From Bog-756 sp963745955 (lineage in GTDB: Bacteria; Actinomycetota; Acidimicrobiia; Acidimicrobiales; RAAP-2): a DNA stretch of 64,000 bases. The position numbers and the translations under genes are program-made. How positions within the stretch are numbered: the first letter of the stretch is position 1; the number at the start of each line of letters is the position of its first letter. The DNA is taken from assembly GCA_963745955.1 (NCBI GenBank), contig CAVUZI010000008.1, positions 558,001-622,000 on the forward strand, written 5' to 3'. Positions 1 through 9,040 of this stretch are shown one piece after another. Below the pieces are notes generated by a model that had not been told where the DNA came from, made no database searches, and saw only the letters and a list, made by a program, of their open reading frames with translations.

Positions 1-1217
1 CTGCTCCGGGTCATCAGCAAGTCCGCCGGAGTGGGCTCGGGGTCGTCCAGCGGATTGGCCGTGTGGCCGGCCTCGAGGATGCGGAAGAAGGCGGCCCGCA
101 ACGAGGCCAGCTCATCGGGGCCGAACGAGGTGGCACCGTCCGCTTTGGCCACTTGGACCCGGTGCCAGGTATCGGCCAAGAAGGCCACCATGTCACGGGC
201 CCACTCCTGGCCTTTGGTGTCCTTCACGGCGTCGAGCTCTCGGAGGTGGTGGGCGTTGCACAAGGCATGCTCCACCTCATCGTGGTGGGCAAAGGTGCGA
301 TAGGGGAGCCAGCCGTCATGGACCACCACCCCCCGCAGGTGGGCGAGGATGTCCATGGCCTCGATGGCGGTCGGGCCCCGTCTCGCATCGAGGTGGTACA
401 AGGTCGAGTCCTGGGTCGAGACGGAGTGGACCCAGTGCAACGAGGCGGCCACCCGCAGGCCGGTCTCGTCGGCATGGACGACGTCGGCCGAGCGCAACTG
501 GTCCCGGAGCGAGGACAAGAAGTCCTCCAGGCGCTCCGCCCCCTCACTGACCATGGCCACGATGATCCCGGTCGACACCGGGATCCCGTAGGCGTCCCGC
601 ATCAGTTCGGCCACCCGCTTGATGGGGAGGTGCTGGCGGACCACCAGGTAGCAGATCAGGGCCCGGAGGTTGGGCCCGTAACAGGCCGGGCCGGTGGCCG
701 GAGCCGGGAACGGGGCGGCGGTCTCGGCTCCACAGCGACAGCGGCGACGCTCGCAGCGATGCTCGGTGACCAGGGCCACCACCGGGGGCAGATCGAAGAC
801 CTGGCGGGTGATGACCTTGGTCACCGGGGCGGAGGCCAAACTTCCACCGCATTCACCACAGTGGTCCGGATGGTGGTCCACAACCAGGTCAGGGTCTGCC
901 ACCTGGGCCAGGTGTTTGCCGGGGTCGCCCGGCTGTTTCCCAGGCTTCTTCCCCGAGCGGACCCGGCGGGACTTGGGCGTGGGTTTGGCGTAGCCGTCGC
1001 TCGAGGGAGGCTTCGACGAATTCCGCGAGTTCGTGCTCAGACGGGATCGCAGCTGAGCATTGTCCGCCGTCAGGGCCAGCACCGTGGCTTCGAGGGTGGC
1101 CAACCGATCGGCCTGGTCGACCAGGGCGGACCTCAGCTCGCCGTTCAGGGCCACCAACTCGGCGTAGGGGGGCGCCCCGGAGGGCTCAGAGGGAGGGTCC
1201 TGGGTCGGAATTCCCAC
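1..1217 (-). CDS. IS66-family transposase, C-terminus cut by the window edge
   Basis: Reading the minus strand from a GTG at 1217 gives an open frame that runs off the left edge (about 405 residues seen). The N-terminus has a leucine-rich coiled segment (ALVDQADRLATLEATVLALT), then the IS66 hallmark SSKPPSSDGY and a basic stretch. Next come a zinc-finger-like part (CGECGG, CRCGAE) and the catalytic core with VVHADETGLRV, VVVHDGWLPY and CNAHHLRELDAV, all typical of IS66 TnpC/DDE transposases. The accessory IS66 genes TnpA and TnpB are not present upstream, so this is either the single-gene type or a remnant. A plus-strand reading of 63-1334 is an antisense shadow. The start is uncertain, because no ATG lies nearby in frame. 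Confidence 0.9.
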   Translation of the reverse strand, partial: MGIPTQDPPSEPSGAPPYAELVALNGELRSALVDQADRLATLEATVLALTADNAQLRSRLSTNSRNSSKPPSSDGYAKPTPKSRRVRSGKKPGKQPGDPGKHLAQVADPDLVVDHHPDHCGECGGSLASAPVTKVITRQVFDLPPVVALVTEHRCERRRCRCGAETAAPFPAPATGPACYGPNLRALICYLVVRQHLPIKRVAELMRDAYGIPVSTGIIVAMVSEGAERLEDFLSSLRDQLRSADVVHADETGLRVAASLHWVHSVSTQDSTLYHLDARRGPTAIEAMDILAHLRGVVVHDGWLPYRTFAHHDEVEHALCNAHHLRELDAVKDTKGQEWARDMVAFLADTWHRVQVAKADGATSFGPDELASLRAAFFRILEAGHTANPLDDPEPTPADLLMTRS

Positions 1218-1258
1218 GGTACGCGCGTTGTCTGCCCAGGTGGGGGACCCTCCGGTCA

Positions 1259-1274
1259 GGGGCTGAATAGTTAC
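1259..1274 (-). repeat. Probable terminal end of the IS66 element
   Basis: Just upstream of the transposase start, the minus strand reads GTAACTATTCAGCCCC. It begins with the GTAA that commonly starts IS66-family terminal repeats. The other end lies outside the window, so the inverted repeat and the target duplication cannot be checked. Confidence 0.45.
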
Positions 1275-1330
1275 GTTACAGCCGATGTCAATGCCAGATA
1301 TCTAACGGCTGCAGGCGATAAATTGGCCAA

Positions 1331-1780
1331 ATGAGCCAAACAAGTGCACAGGCCCGTAGGTACTTCGATGCACGAATTGATCGACTTCGTCTGGTTGTGG
1401 ACGAGCCGCGGCCCCACCATGGATGGATCAGGGCGATCAGAGACGCTCTCGGAATGTCGAGCACGGAGCTCGCCTCCCGCATGGCGGTCGGCCAGTCGAC
1501 CATCTCCGGTCTCGAGAACAGTGAGATCCGCGGCACGATCAAACTGGACACGCTGCGGCGGGCTGCGGCTGCACTCGACTGCGACGTCATCTACTACCTC
1601 GTACCCCGTACGAGCCTTGAGGATACGGTTCGATTGCAGGCCCGGCGCAAGGCACATGAACAGCTGGCGCGAGAACCCCAGCCGGTGCCCGTCGAATACA
1701 GGAGTGCTGCCGATAGTTCGGATCCGCTCGACGAGCTCGCCTCGGGTTATATGGACCGCAGAGGACTCTGGACTGACTGA
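1331..1780 (+). CDS. Mobile mystery protein A (XRE-type HTH regulator)
   Basis: The 149-residue protein matches the mobile mystery protein A family (TIGR02612): RIDRLRLVVDEPRPHHGW at residues 16-33, then a Cro/C1-type helix-turn-helix (about 36-62, with MAVGQSTISGLENSE), then GTIKLDTLRRAAAALDCDV and the family-typical YLVP and LEDTVR motifs. The family usually sits beside mobile mystery protein B, a Fic-domain protein, as a toxin-antitoxin-like pair on mobile DNA. Here the next gene is unrelated, so the partner is missing on this side. The element on the other side is IS66. It probably acts as a DNA-binding autorepressor. That role is inferred from the family; no operator was proven. Confidence 0.85.
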   Translation: MSQTSAQARRYFDARIDRLRLVVDEPRPHHGWIRAIRDALGMSSTELASRMAVGQSTISGLENSEIRGTIKLDTLRRAAAALDCDVIYYLVPRTSLEDTVRLQARRKAHEQLAREPQPVPVEYRSAADSSDPLDELASGYMDRRGLWTD

Positions 1781-1881
1781 GCACCCGCATTCCTATCGTT
1801 CATTGTACTGAGCCACAGGCGGGTCACAGCCCAGCGCTCCATGCTCATCCTTGACAGCAATCATCGATCAAGGAGCAGGAC

Positions 1882-2499
1882 ATGAGCGAAAGTCATGCGG
1901 AGCATCCGGGAGCAGTTGGATCCGATCCCTTTCCGGCGATCAGTCAACGCCGCCGCCGGGGGGTTCGGGTGACGAGCGCAGCCGCCTTGGCCCTCGGGTT
2001 GATTGTCAGTGGCGGCGCCGTGGCTGGCGCGGCTACACCACCATCACCGCCAACCGGTTCGCCTCGACCCGCCGCTCCATGTGGTCAACAGCCGTTCGAC
2101 GCTGCAAGACCGATCGCTGTGGGCACCGTCAGGACGATCGGCGACAGCTCGTTCACCATGACCGCACAAGACGGCACCACAGTCACGGTCCAGGTCGACC
2201 GATCGACCATGTACCTCGATCCGGGCGTCACCTCGCCGACCTTCGCCTCCGTGACAGTGGGTGAACAGGTGGCTGTATTCGGAACCGAGGCCTCGGACTC
2301 GGTGACCGCGACCCGTGTGGCCATCGGCACCCCACCGGCTGGTGGCCGCGGTGGACCGGGAGGAGGCTGGGCCGGGCCCGGAAGGAGCTCGGGCGGCGGC
2401 CCCGGGTGGACTCCCAAAGGTGATCCGGGGGAACGTCCGGGTGGCGGCCCCGGGAGCCGAAACCGGGTCCCGGCAAGCACCGGATCGCCCACGCCCTGA
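1882..2499 (+). CDS. Secreted DUF5666-like protein with Gly/Pro-rich tail
   Basis: The 205-residue protein has a basic N-terminus (QRRRRGVRVTS) and a hydrophobic segment at about 33-52 ending AGAATPP, which looks like a Sec signal peptide. The globular part (about 70-150: VGTVRTIGDSSFTMTAQDGT, then VTVGEQVAVFGTE) is a small beta-barrel repeat of the DUF5666 type. The last 55 residues are a low-complexity Gly/Pro/Arg tail. A good ribosome site (AAGGAGCAGGAC) precedes the ATG. Function is unknown. It is probably exported and cell-wall associated. It stands alone, with no clear operon partner. Confidence 0.7.
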   Translation: MSESHAEHPGAVGSDPFPAISQRRRRGVRVTSAAALALGLIVSGGAVAGAATPPSPPTGSPRPAAPCGQQPFDAARPIAVGTVRTIGDSSFTMTAQDGTTVTVQVDRSTMYLDPGVTSPTFASVTVGEQVAVFGTEASDSVTATRVAIGTPPAGGRGGPGGGWAGPGRSSGGGPGWTPKGDPGERPGGGPGSRNRVPASTGSPTP

Positions 2500-2631
2500 T
2501 CGACGACCGCCCCGGTGCCGCCGCCTACGGGCCGCCGGGGCGGAGGGTGGAGGGGCGGCGCGGGACTGTCGGACAGCTCCGCCAGGGCGGAGGGGTGTGC
2601 AGCGAGCCGTTCCGGAGGTCATCCTGTAGCC

Positions 2632-2925
2632 ATGATGCACGCATGCACCCTGGCCATGGAACTGCACATTCCCGAGAGCGGCTCGCTCAAGGCCAAACGA
2701 GCGGTCGTCAAGCACGTGATCGAGACCTCTAGATCGCGCTTCGGAGTCGCTGCCGCAGAAGTCGGCTACCAGAGCAAGTGGCAGCGTTCCGAGGTGGGCT
2801 TCGCCGCCGTTTCCGGATCTCCTGGCCATGTCGTGGAGGTGCTCGACGCCGTCGAGCGCTTCGTCTGGTCCCAGCCCGACCTGGAGGTCGTGGCCGGGAG
2901 CAGGTGTTGGCTGGAGTCCGAGTGA
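2632..2925 (+). CDS. DUF503 family protein (YlxP-like)
   Basis: This is a 97-residue protein. MELHIPESGSLKAKRAVVKH followed by RFGVAAAEVGYQSKWQRSEVGF is the DUF503 signature, as in YlxP of Bacillus. The length matches the family's usual 90-100 residues. Two adjacent ATG codons (2632 and 2635) are possible starts. The longer frame reaching back to 2515 is rejected because its extension is low-complexity and unlike the family. In Firmicutes ylxP lies in the nusA-infB-rbfA operon, but here no translation gene is adjacent, so the biological role stays open. Confidence 0.8.
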   Translation: MMHACTLAMELHIPESGSLKAKRAVVKHVIETSRSRFGVAAAEVGYQSKWQRSEVGFAAVSGSPGHVVEVLDAVERFVWSQPDLEVVAGSRCWLESE

Positions 2926-3007
2926 CCTGGACCTCCGGTGGCGATCACGCAGGATCAGAGCTTCCACCCTCCGACCCCGGGACGGGTCCTGCCCTAATCT
3001 CGTCGGG

Positions 3008-3823
3008 ATGGCCACCCTTCCCGAGCTACTGAATGACCTCGAGGACGAGTTTGCCGACGCGCGTCGGCTGGTCGCTCAACTCGGACCGGATGATCCTGCC
3101 TGGGACCTGGCCACCCCGGCGGTGGGCTGGGCGGTACGCGATCAGATCAGCCACCTGGCATTCTTCGACGATGCCGGCCGGCAGGCCATGGTCGACCCCG
3201 AGGACTTCGCGGAACGGGCAGCGCTGGCGATGGCCCAGCCGGGAGACCCCATGCAGGAACACCTGGCCCGGGGACGGGCGATAGACGGCGGCGAGCTCCT
3301 TGACTGGTGGGATCGTGCCCACAGCGGCATGGTTCAGGCATTCGCTGCCGCCGATCCGTCGGCGCGGGTCCCCTGGTATGGACCCCCGATGGGCGTCATG
3401 TCGTTTGTCTCGGCCAGATTGATGGAGACGTGGGCTCACGGGCACGACATTGCCGATGCCCTGGGCGAAAGGCGGGTAGCCAACGATCGTCTCCGCCATG
3501 TGGCCCACCTGGGGGTCCGTGCGAGGCCGTTCTCCTATCTGGTCCGCGGCCTGGAAGTGCCAGCTGGCCGCATCGAAGTGACCCTGGCCGCCCCGTCCGG
3601 CGGGGAGTGGCGGTGGGAGATCGGCGAGTCGGCACAGAGCCAGGAGGTGGCCACCGTCAACGGGTCGGCACTCGACTTCTGCCTGGTGGTCACCCAGCGC
3701 TGTAACGTCGCCGATACCGGCCTGTCGATCTCGGGTGACCGGGCTCATGAGTGGATGTCCATCGCCCAGGCATTCGCCGGTCCAACCGGCCCGGGACGCC
3801 CAGCTCATAGCCAGCCCTCCTGA
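3008..3823 (+). CDS. TIGR03084-family protein (mycothiol maleylpyruvate isomerase-like fold)
   Basis: The 271-residue protein starts MATLPELLNDLEDEFADARR. It carries the DinB/MDMPI-type four-helix N-terminal domain, with metal-ligand-type histidines in AVRDQISHLAFFDD (about residue 53) and WAHGHDIADALG (about 147-150), then a C-terminal SCP2-like part (LEVPAGRIEVTLAAPSGGEW and LVVTQRCNVADTGL). This is the architecture of the actinobacterial TIGR03084 metal-binding family. Its reaction is unknown. A thiol-dependent isomerase or transferase role is only an analogy. The start at 3008 is preferred to the longer frame from 2828, which would overlap the DUF503 gene. Confidence 0.8.
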   Translation: MATLPELLNDLEDEFADARRLVAQLGPDDPAWDLATPAVGWAVRDQISHLAFFDDAGRQAMVDPEDFAERAALAMAQPGDPMQEHLARGRAIDGGELLDWWDRAHSGMVQAFAAADPSARVPWYGPPMGVMSFVSARLMETWAHGHDIADALGERRVANDRLRHVAHLGVRARPFSYLVRGLEVPAGRIEVTLAAPSGGEWRWEIGESAQSQEVATVNGSALDFCLVVTQRCNVADTGLSISGDRAHEWMSIAQAFAGPTGPGRPAHSQPS

Positions 3824-3851
3824 GCAAGTTCTGTGCCGCGGCCGATCGCAG

Positions 3852-4895
3852 CTATCGCACCGCGCCCATGGATTGCTCTACCGAAGCGACCAGAGCGTCG
3901 ACGTCCTCGGCCGACGTGTCGAACGATGTCATCCACCGGACCACCCCGGTCGTCTCGTCCCACACGTAGAAGGGATGGCGCGACTGGAGGATCTCGGTCA
4001 CCTCTGGGGGAATGACGGCGAATACCCCGTTGGCCTCCACCGGGTAGGCCAATCGGACCCCTGCGACGGCAGACACGCCCGCTGCCAGCCGTTGGGCCAT
4101 GTCGTTGGCGTGCGACGCGTTCCTCGACCAGAGGTCATCGGAGAGCAAGGCGATGAATTGGGCCGAGATGAACCGCATCTTCGATGCAAGCTGCATCGAC
4201 TGTTTGCGGATATAACGAAGCGCCGACCGGTTCTCCGGCAGGAACGAGACGACGGCCTCCCCACCCATGGCTCCGTTCTTGGTGCCACCATAGGAGAGCA
4301 CATCGACGCCTGCGGCCGACCCGAACGCTCCGAGCCCGACGTCGAGGAACGCAGCTGCATTCGACAGCCGCGCCCCGTCCAGGTGGAGCCACATCCCGCG
4401 GCGGTGAGCCCAATCGGCGAGGATCTCGACCTCCTCGACGCGATAGCAGGTCCCGACCTCGGTGGACTGGGTGATCGACACCACCCTGGGCTGGACGTGG
4501 TGCTCGTCGCCGACACCGCCTGCAGCTGCCTCCACCAGGTCGGGGGTGAGCTTCCCATCGGGTGTGGCAACGGAGATGAGCTTGCTCCCCAAAAAGCGCT
4601 CCGGAGCGCCGCATTCGTCGACGTTGATATGGGCCGTATCTGCACAGATCACCGCTTCGAAGGGTCGCAGGAGGGACTGGAGACCCACCACATTGGCACC
4701 GGTCCCGTTGAAGGCGATGAACACCTCCGCATCGTTTCCGAAGTGCTGTTTGAACAGATCAACGGCCCGGGCGGTCACCGGGTCACCGCCATAGGACGGA
4801 GCGTGGTCGGCATTGGCTTCGACGATGGCGGCCAGCACCTCCGGGTGAACACCGGACCAGTTGTCGCTGGCGAGCGTCCGGTTCGTCGCGGTCAT
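3852..4895 (-). CDS. ltaE: Low-specificity L-threonine aldolase
   Basis: The 347-residue PLP enzyme of fold type I (beta-eliminating lyase/threonine aldolase family) cleaves L-threonine or L-allo-threonine to glycine and acetaldehyde. Visible marks are LASDNWSGVHPEVLAAI at the N-terminus, APSYGGDPVTARA, the PLP-site stretch WLHLDGARLSNAAAF with its Asp and Arg, and the lysine motif SYGGTKNGAMGGEAVV, where Lys forms the Schiff base. AGGAG lies 6-10 bases before the ATG at 4895. The longer frame up to 5198 has no family similarity. It is encoded alone, convergent with the 3008 gene and 79 bases downstream of ettA on the same strand. Confidence 0.92.
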   Translation of the reverse strand: MTATNRTLASDNWSGVHPEVLAAIVEANADHAPSYGGDPVTARAVDLFKQHFGNDAEVFIAFNGTGANVVGLQSLLRPFEAVICADTAHINVDECGAPERFLGSKLISVATPDGKLTPDLVEAAAGGVGDEHHVQPRVVSITQSTEVGTCYRVEEVEILADWAHRRGMWLHLDGARLSNAAAFLDVGLGAFGSAAGVDVLSYGGTKNGAMGGEAVVSFLPENRSALRYIRKQSMQLASKMRFISAQFIALLSDDLWSRNASHANDMAQRLAAGVSAVAGVRLAYPVEANGVFAVIPPEVTEILQSRHPFYVWDETTGVVRWMTSFDTSAEDVDALVASVEQSMGAVR

Positions 4896-4974
4896 GGAGC
4901 TCCTTCCGTGATGGGTCGATTCGATGATTGGGTGACAGAGGTATTCCGTGGAGGTCAAAACCACCACAAGGGAG

Positions 4975-6654
4975 TCAACTGCGGGCCAACGGCTTGTACC
5001 GGATCCGGTGGGGTTGGTCCGCATCGACGCCGAGCCGTTTCTTCCGGTCTGCCTCGTAGTCGCTGAAATTCCCCTCCCACCAGCGAACCTCCGAGTTCCC
5101 CTCGAAGGCCAGCACATGGGTGGCGATGCGGTCGAGGAACCATCGATCGTGGCTGATGACCACGACGCATCCAGGGAAGCCGAGCAGGCCTTCCTCAAGA
5201 GCCCTCAGGGTGTCGACATCGAGATCGTTGGTGGGTTCGTCGAGCAGCAGCACGTTCCCACCGCTCTTGAGAACCTTGGCCAGTTGGACCCGGTTGCGCT
5301 CGCCTCCTGAGAGTTGCCCGACCTTCTTCTGCTGGTCGCTTCCGGTGAATCCGAAGCTGGCGACGTAGGCCCGCCCGTGGAGCTCGCGGTGGCCGACCAC
5401 GATCCTGTCCTCACCCCCGGTGATCTCGTCGAACACGGTGGCGTCACCTGCCAGCTGGTCCCTCGACTGATCGACAGAGGCCAGCGCGACCGTCGAGCCG
5501 ACATCGATCCGGCCGCTGTCGGGGTTCTCTTCGCCGACGATCATCCTGAACAGCGTGGTCTTTCCGGCGCCGTTCGGGCCGATGACCCCTACGATGCCGC
5601 CCGGAGGGAGGAGAAACGACAGGCCGTCGATGAGGAGACGGTCGCCGTAACCCTTGACCAGTTCCTCGGCGTCCACCACCCTGTCGCCCAGCCGGGGCCC
5701 GGGTGGGATGGCGATCTCGAGGGAGTCAGCCCGCCGATCGGCGGCCTCGGCCTCGGCCACCAGGTCGTTGTAGGCGTTGATGCGGGCCTTCCCCTTGCTC
5801 TGGCGGGCCCGCGGGGACATCCGGATCCACTCCAGCTCGCGTTCAAGTGCCCGCTGCCGTGCCTGATCGGATTTCTGCTCCCCGGCCAGTCGGGCCTGCT
5901 TCTGCTCGAGCCACGACGAGTAGTTCCCTTCCCAGGGGATACCTGCGCCTCGATCCAACTCGAGGATCCAGCCGGCCACATTGTCGAGGAAATAGCGGTC
6001 GTGGGTCACGGCGACAACGGTTCCTGGGTACTCCTGGAGGGTCCGCTCCAACCAGGCCACCGACTCGGCATCGAGGTGGTTGGTGGGCTCGTCGAGAAGC
6101 AGGAGGTCAGGTTTCGAGAGAAGCAATCGGCACAGCGCCACCCGCCGGCGCTCTCCCCCCGACAACGTGGCGACGTCGGCGTCGCCGGGGGGGAGCCGGA
6201 GCGCGTCCATGGCGATCTCGAAGGTCCGCTCCAGGTCCCAAGCGCCGGCGGCGTCGATCTTGTCCTGGAGCTCGGCCTGCTCCGGCAGCAGCTTGTCGAA
6301 GTCGGCATCCGGCTCTCCCATCGCCGCGCAGACATCGTTGAACCTGTCCACCAGCGCTTTCGTCTCGGCAACGCCGTCGGACACATTCCCGAGCACGTCC
6401 TTGCCGGGATCGAGCTGGGGCTCCTGGGCGAGGTATCCGACGGTGAAGCCTCCGGTCAGCCGGGCCTCGCCGGAGAACCCGTCGTCCTCACCGGCCATGA
6501 TCTTCAGCAGTGAGGACTTCCCCGAGCCATTCGACCCGATGACGCCGATCTTGGCCCCGGGGTAGAAGGAGAGGTTGATTCCCTTGAGGACCTCACGGTC
6601 GGGCGGGTAGAACCGTCGCAGGTCACGCATGGTGTAGATGTACTGGGCTGGCAT
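4975..6654 (-). CDS. ettA: Energy-dependent translational throttle protein EttA
   Basis: The 559-residue soluble ABC-F protein has two nucleotide-binding domains. It begins MPAQYIYTMRDLRRFYPPDR, as EttA does. First domain: Walker A GSNGSGKSS, signature LSGGERRRVAL, Walker B LLLLDEPTNHLD. An arm/linker region rich in charged residues follows (QARLAGEQKSDQARQR). Second domain: GPNGAGKTT, LSGGERNRVQLA, LLLDEPTNDLD. EttA binds the ribosomal E site and gates the first peptide bond according to the ATP/ADP ratio. The frame extends upstream to 7377, but that part overlaps a divergent membrane-protein gene and is not real. Confidence 0.95.
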   Translation of the reverse strand: MPAQYIYTMRDLRRFYPPDREVLKGINLSFYPGAKIGVIGSNGSGKSSLLKIMAGEDDGFSGEARLTGGFTVGYLAQEPQLDPGKDVLGNVSDGVAETKALVDRFNDVCAAMGEPDADFDKLLPEQAELQDKIDAAGAWDLERTFEIAMDALRLPPGDADVATLSGGERRRVALCRLLLSKPDLLLLDEPTNHLDAESVAWLERTLQEYPGTVVAVTHDRYFLDNVAGWILELDRGAGIPWEGNYSSWLEQKQARLAGEQKSDQARQRALERELEWIRMSPRARQSKGKARINAYNDLVAEAEAADRRADSLEIAIPPGPRLGDRVVDAEELVKGYGDRLLIDGLSFLLPPGGIVGVIGPNGAGKTTLFRMIVGEENPDSGRIDVGSTVALASVDQSRDQLAGDATVFDEITGGEDRIVVGHRELHGRAYVASFGFTGSDQQKKVGQLSGGERNRVQLAKVLKSGGNVLLLDEPTNDLDVDTLRALEEGLLGFPGCVVVISHDRWFLDRIATHVLAFEGNSEVRWWEGNFSDYEADRKKRLGVDADQPHRIRYKPLARS

Positions 6655-6748
6655 AGGGAACAGTGTGGCCCAGCCGGGAGCCGCCCGGGACAAGGCGGCC
6701 GTCGGTGCCCCACCGAATCCATACGTGGCCCGGAAGTAGCCTCTAGCA

Positions 6749-7825
6749 ATGACCACGGGTCCTGAGCATGAGGTGACAACCGGATCAGAACCCGGGGACG
6801 GGGCCGAGCCCGTGGACGATTCCGGACCAGGGAAGCTTTCCCGCCGGGCCACGGTCGTCCAGCAGGTCAAGCGCCTGATATCCGCCATCCGTAACAACGA
6901 CGAGACGAAGGTGGAAAGCGCCGTGCTCGCCCTGAGCCAGCGGAGCCGGTGGTTGGCACCGCTGGCGCTGGTGGTGGGTGCCTTCGCCATGCTCTTCCAG
7001 GGCCTGAAGCTCCTGGTCACCAACTGGCGGCTGACCCTGGTCGAGATCCTGCCGGCCATGTGGATCTGGGCGGCCATGCTCGACCTCAAGCTCCACGTGT
7101 TCAGGGGGAAGGAATTCCACATCATCCGAGGGCCGCTCCTGGTACCGATCCTCCTGGCCATCGCCTCCATCACCGCGGCCAGCTTCTTCCTCAATGCGGT
7201 GTTCGCCTTCGCCATCGCCAAGCCGGGCGCTCCGCAGATCCGTCCGGCCTTCTCCCAGGCCCGTGAGCACCTGCGACCGATCCTGTCCTGGGGGTTCACC
7301 ATCGGGGTGGCCCTCTGGTTCGCCGCCATCATCGTCCAGCGGTGGGGGAGGGGCTGGTACGCCCTCATCCTCAGCATCGTCGTGGCCGTAATGATGTTCG
7401 CCTACGTGGCCGTCCCGTCCCGGCTGGTCGGGATCAAATCGGCCCGGTCCCGGCGCGACAAGCTCACCGCCACCGCCGTCGGCGGCGCCATCGGAGGGGT
7501 GGTCTGCTCCCCTCCGTACGCGCTGGGCCGGGTGGCCATCCTGTTGCTCGGTTCGCATACCTTCAGGGTGCTGGCTGTCATCATGTTGGCCGTCGCCGTG
7601 GTGCTGCAGACCGGCGCCACCACCGCCACCAAGGCCATCAAGTTCAGCGCCAAGCTGGTGGTCAGCCACAAACCCGCGGCCACGGATGAGTCGGCCCCTG
7701 CCGCGGCAGCGACGGAGGCAGCGACGAACCCGACCACCGAGCAGGCGGCGGTCGATGCCGCCGACTCGGCTGCTGCTCAGCCCGTCAGCCCGGCCGTACC
7801 GGCGGTCGCTTCCGACGAGGGCTGA
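6749..7825 (+). CDS. Conserved multi-pass membrane protein, function unknown
   Basis: The 358-residue protein is divergent from ettA with a 94-base gap. A charged N-terminal 55 residues is followed by hydrophobic segments at about 70-90, 100-115, 130-155, 175-195, 200-220, 240-265 and 270-290, interspersed with basic loops (KSARSRRDK). An Ala/Thr-rich hydrophilic tail (about 310-358) follows. I do not recognise the family. The repeated Gly-Ala helices (GGAIGGVVCSPPYALGRVA) suggest a small integral membrane scaffold or channel, but there is no catalytic motif. Confidence 0.65.
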   Translation: MTTGPEHEVTTGSEPGDGAEPVDDSGPGKLSRRATVVQQVKRLISAIRNNDETKVESAVLALSQRSRWLAPLALVVGAFAMLFQGLKLLVTNWRLTLVEILPAMWIWAAMLDLKLHVFRGKEFHIIRGPLLVPILLAIASITAASFFLNAVFAFAIAKPGAPQIRPAFSQAREHLRPILSWGFTIGVALWFAAIIVQRWGRGWYALILSIVVAVMMFAYVAVPSRLVGIKSARSRRDKLTATAVGGAIGGVVCSPPYALGRVAILLLGSHTFRVLAVIMLAVAVVLQTGATTATKAIKFSAKLVVSHKPAATDESAPAAAATEAATNPTTEQAAVDAADSAAAQPVSPAVPAVASDEG

Positions 7826-8428
7826 CGCCGGGCTCGATCGGTAGGCCAGGGCAAGGGAACCCGTCGCCCCAGGTTCGATGGGGCAGGTAGGCCCGTCAGA
7901 CACCTCTTCAGGCACGGACTCGGAGACCGGCACCGGCTTTCGGCGTAGCCATCATCAGTGCCGAAGAAGTCCCGACCACCGAGAGCGGTCCGCTCGGCAC
8001 CCTCCGTCGAGCTGATCAGCCAGCGCATTAGCTGACACTCGGCGCCGTCTCGGTACGCCGGGCCCGTCGTCTGCGCGCGGCGACGTTGACGAAGGCGACC
8101 GGGACCTCGAGCGACTGGCCGAGCTCCACGTCCGGAATGCGTCCGGCGCCCATCTGTCCGGAAAAGTGTTGCCCTGCAAAGGGAATGCGGCAGTTCATGG
8201 CGTCGACAGCCCACGATCCACGCCCCGTGAGTGTTGTCAGCAAGGTTGCGGCCTAGGAGCGGAGCAAGGTGTCGGCGTGACGCTCGAGGGGTGTCTGACC
8301 AAGGAGGATTCGGAACCAAACCGGTGACTTCGCGTCGCTCGCGAGCGGATTCGCGCCGGCAAAGTTGTTGCACGGTCAGTGCAGTGAATCTTGCCTTGGA
8401 ATCAGGCCGCTCATATCGTCCGTTTCCT
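7826..8428. other. About 600 bases with no convincing gene
   Basis: Several short frames exist on both strands (for example a 71-residue minus-strand frame at 8028-8243). None has a ribosome site, a recognisable domain or a credible neighbour relation. The base composition is slightly less GC-rich than in flanking genes. The region probably holds the promoter and leader of the Tad operon that starts near 8429. I could not pick a clear promoter. Confidence 0.4.
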
Positions 8429-9040
8429 ATGCAGCCGGCAGTGATTCGCCTTCCGGATCGATCGCGATCCGCAACGTGGTCGGCCGGACTGGCCGCGGTG
8501 ATCTGTTCGGCGCTTCTGGTCGGCTGCGGCCAGGGCGCGAGCCCACCGCTTGTCGGACCGCACGGACAAGAGATGGGGAAGACGATGACGAGCTCGGCTC
8601 CGACGGCCGTCACACGGCCATCCTTCCCACCTCAGGTGGTCAGCCAGGTCATATCGGGATGGCTGGCGGCGGAATCGGCATTCGCCGACGCTGCCCGCAC
8701 GTCGGATCCGGACGCGCCTGAACTGGCTGCCACCACGATCGATCCGCAGTTGACCTGGTCCCGCTCCCTACTGGGGCGGATGGAGGCGTCTGGTGAGATA
8801 GCCGAGGGCCCAGTCCATTACGGAACGCCCCGCGTCATCGCATTTCACGGGGACCAAGCCACCGTTCGGACGTGCGCGCGCGATGCGGAAATCGTCGTCT
8901 TCGCCGCTTCGGGCCGGGCAGCTCCAGGGATATTGGGTCAGGTGGATTACGAACTGTTCACGTCCACGATGCGGAAAACGGAAGGTGGATGGAAGCTGCT
9001 GACACAAGTGGTGGGTGTAGGTCAATGCGATCGACTCTGA
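8429..9040 (+). CDS. Predicted lipoprotein, first gene of the Tad operon
   Basis: The 203-residue protein has a lipoprotein signal peptide: basic PDRSRSATWS, a hydrophobic core and the lipobox LLVGC at about residues 28-32. The mature part contains a fold typical of small exported actinobacterial lipoproteins (SAFADAARTSDPDAPELAAT, then EGPVHYGTPRVIAFHGDQATVRTC and GGWKLLTQVVGVGQC). Two cysteines at the end may pair. The start at 8429 is chosen because it puts the signal peptide at the N-terminus; the longer frame to 8231 does not. It overlaps the next gene by 16 bases. Function is unknown. Its position suggests an envelope component of the pilus system. Confidence 0.65.
   Translation: MQPAVIRLPDRSRSATWSAGLAAVICSALLVGCGQGASPPLVGPHGQEMGKTMTSSAPTAVTRPSFPPQVVSQVISGWLAAESAFADAARTSDPDAPELAATTIDPQLTWSRSLLGRMEASGEIAEGPVHYGTPRVIAFHGDQATVRTCARDAEIVVFAASGRAAPGILGQVDYELFTSTMRKTEGGWKLLTQVVGVGQCDRL

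Noticed and set aside
63..1334. 423-residue plus-strand open frame
   Set aside because: It is antisense to the IS66 transposase, which has clear family motifs. The plus-strand product has no recognisable domain.
3735..5066. 443-residue plus-strand open frame
   Set aside because: It is antisense to threonine aldolase, whose PLP motifs are clear.
8028..8243. 71-residue minus-strand open frame before the Tad operon
   Set aside because: It has no ribosome site, no recognisable family and overlaps other short frames; protein-like character was not convincing.
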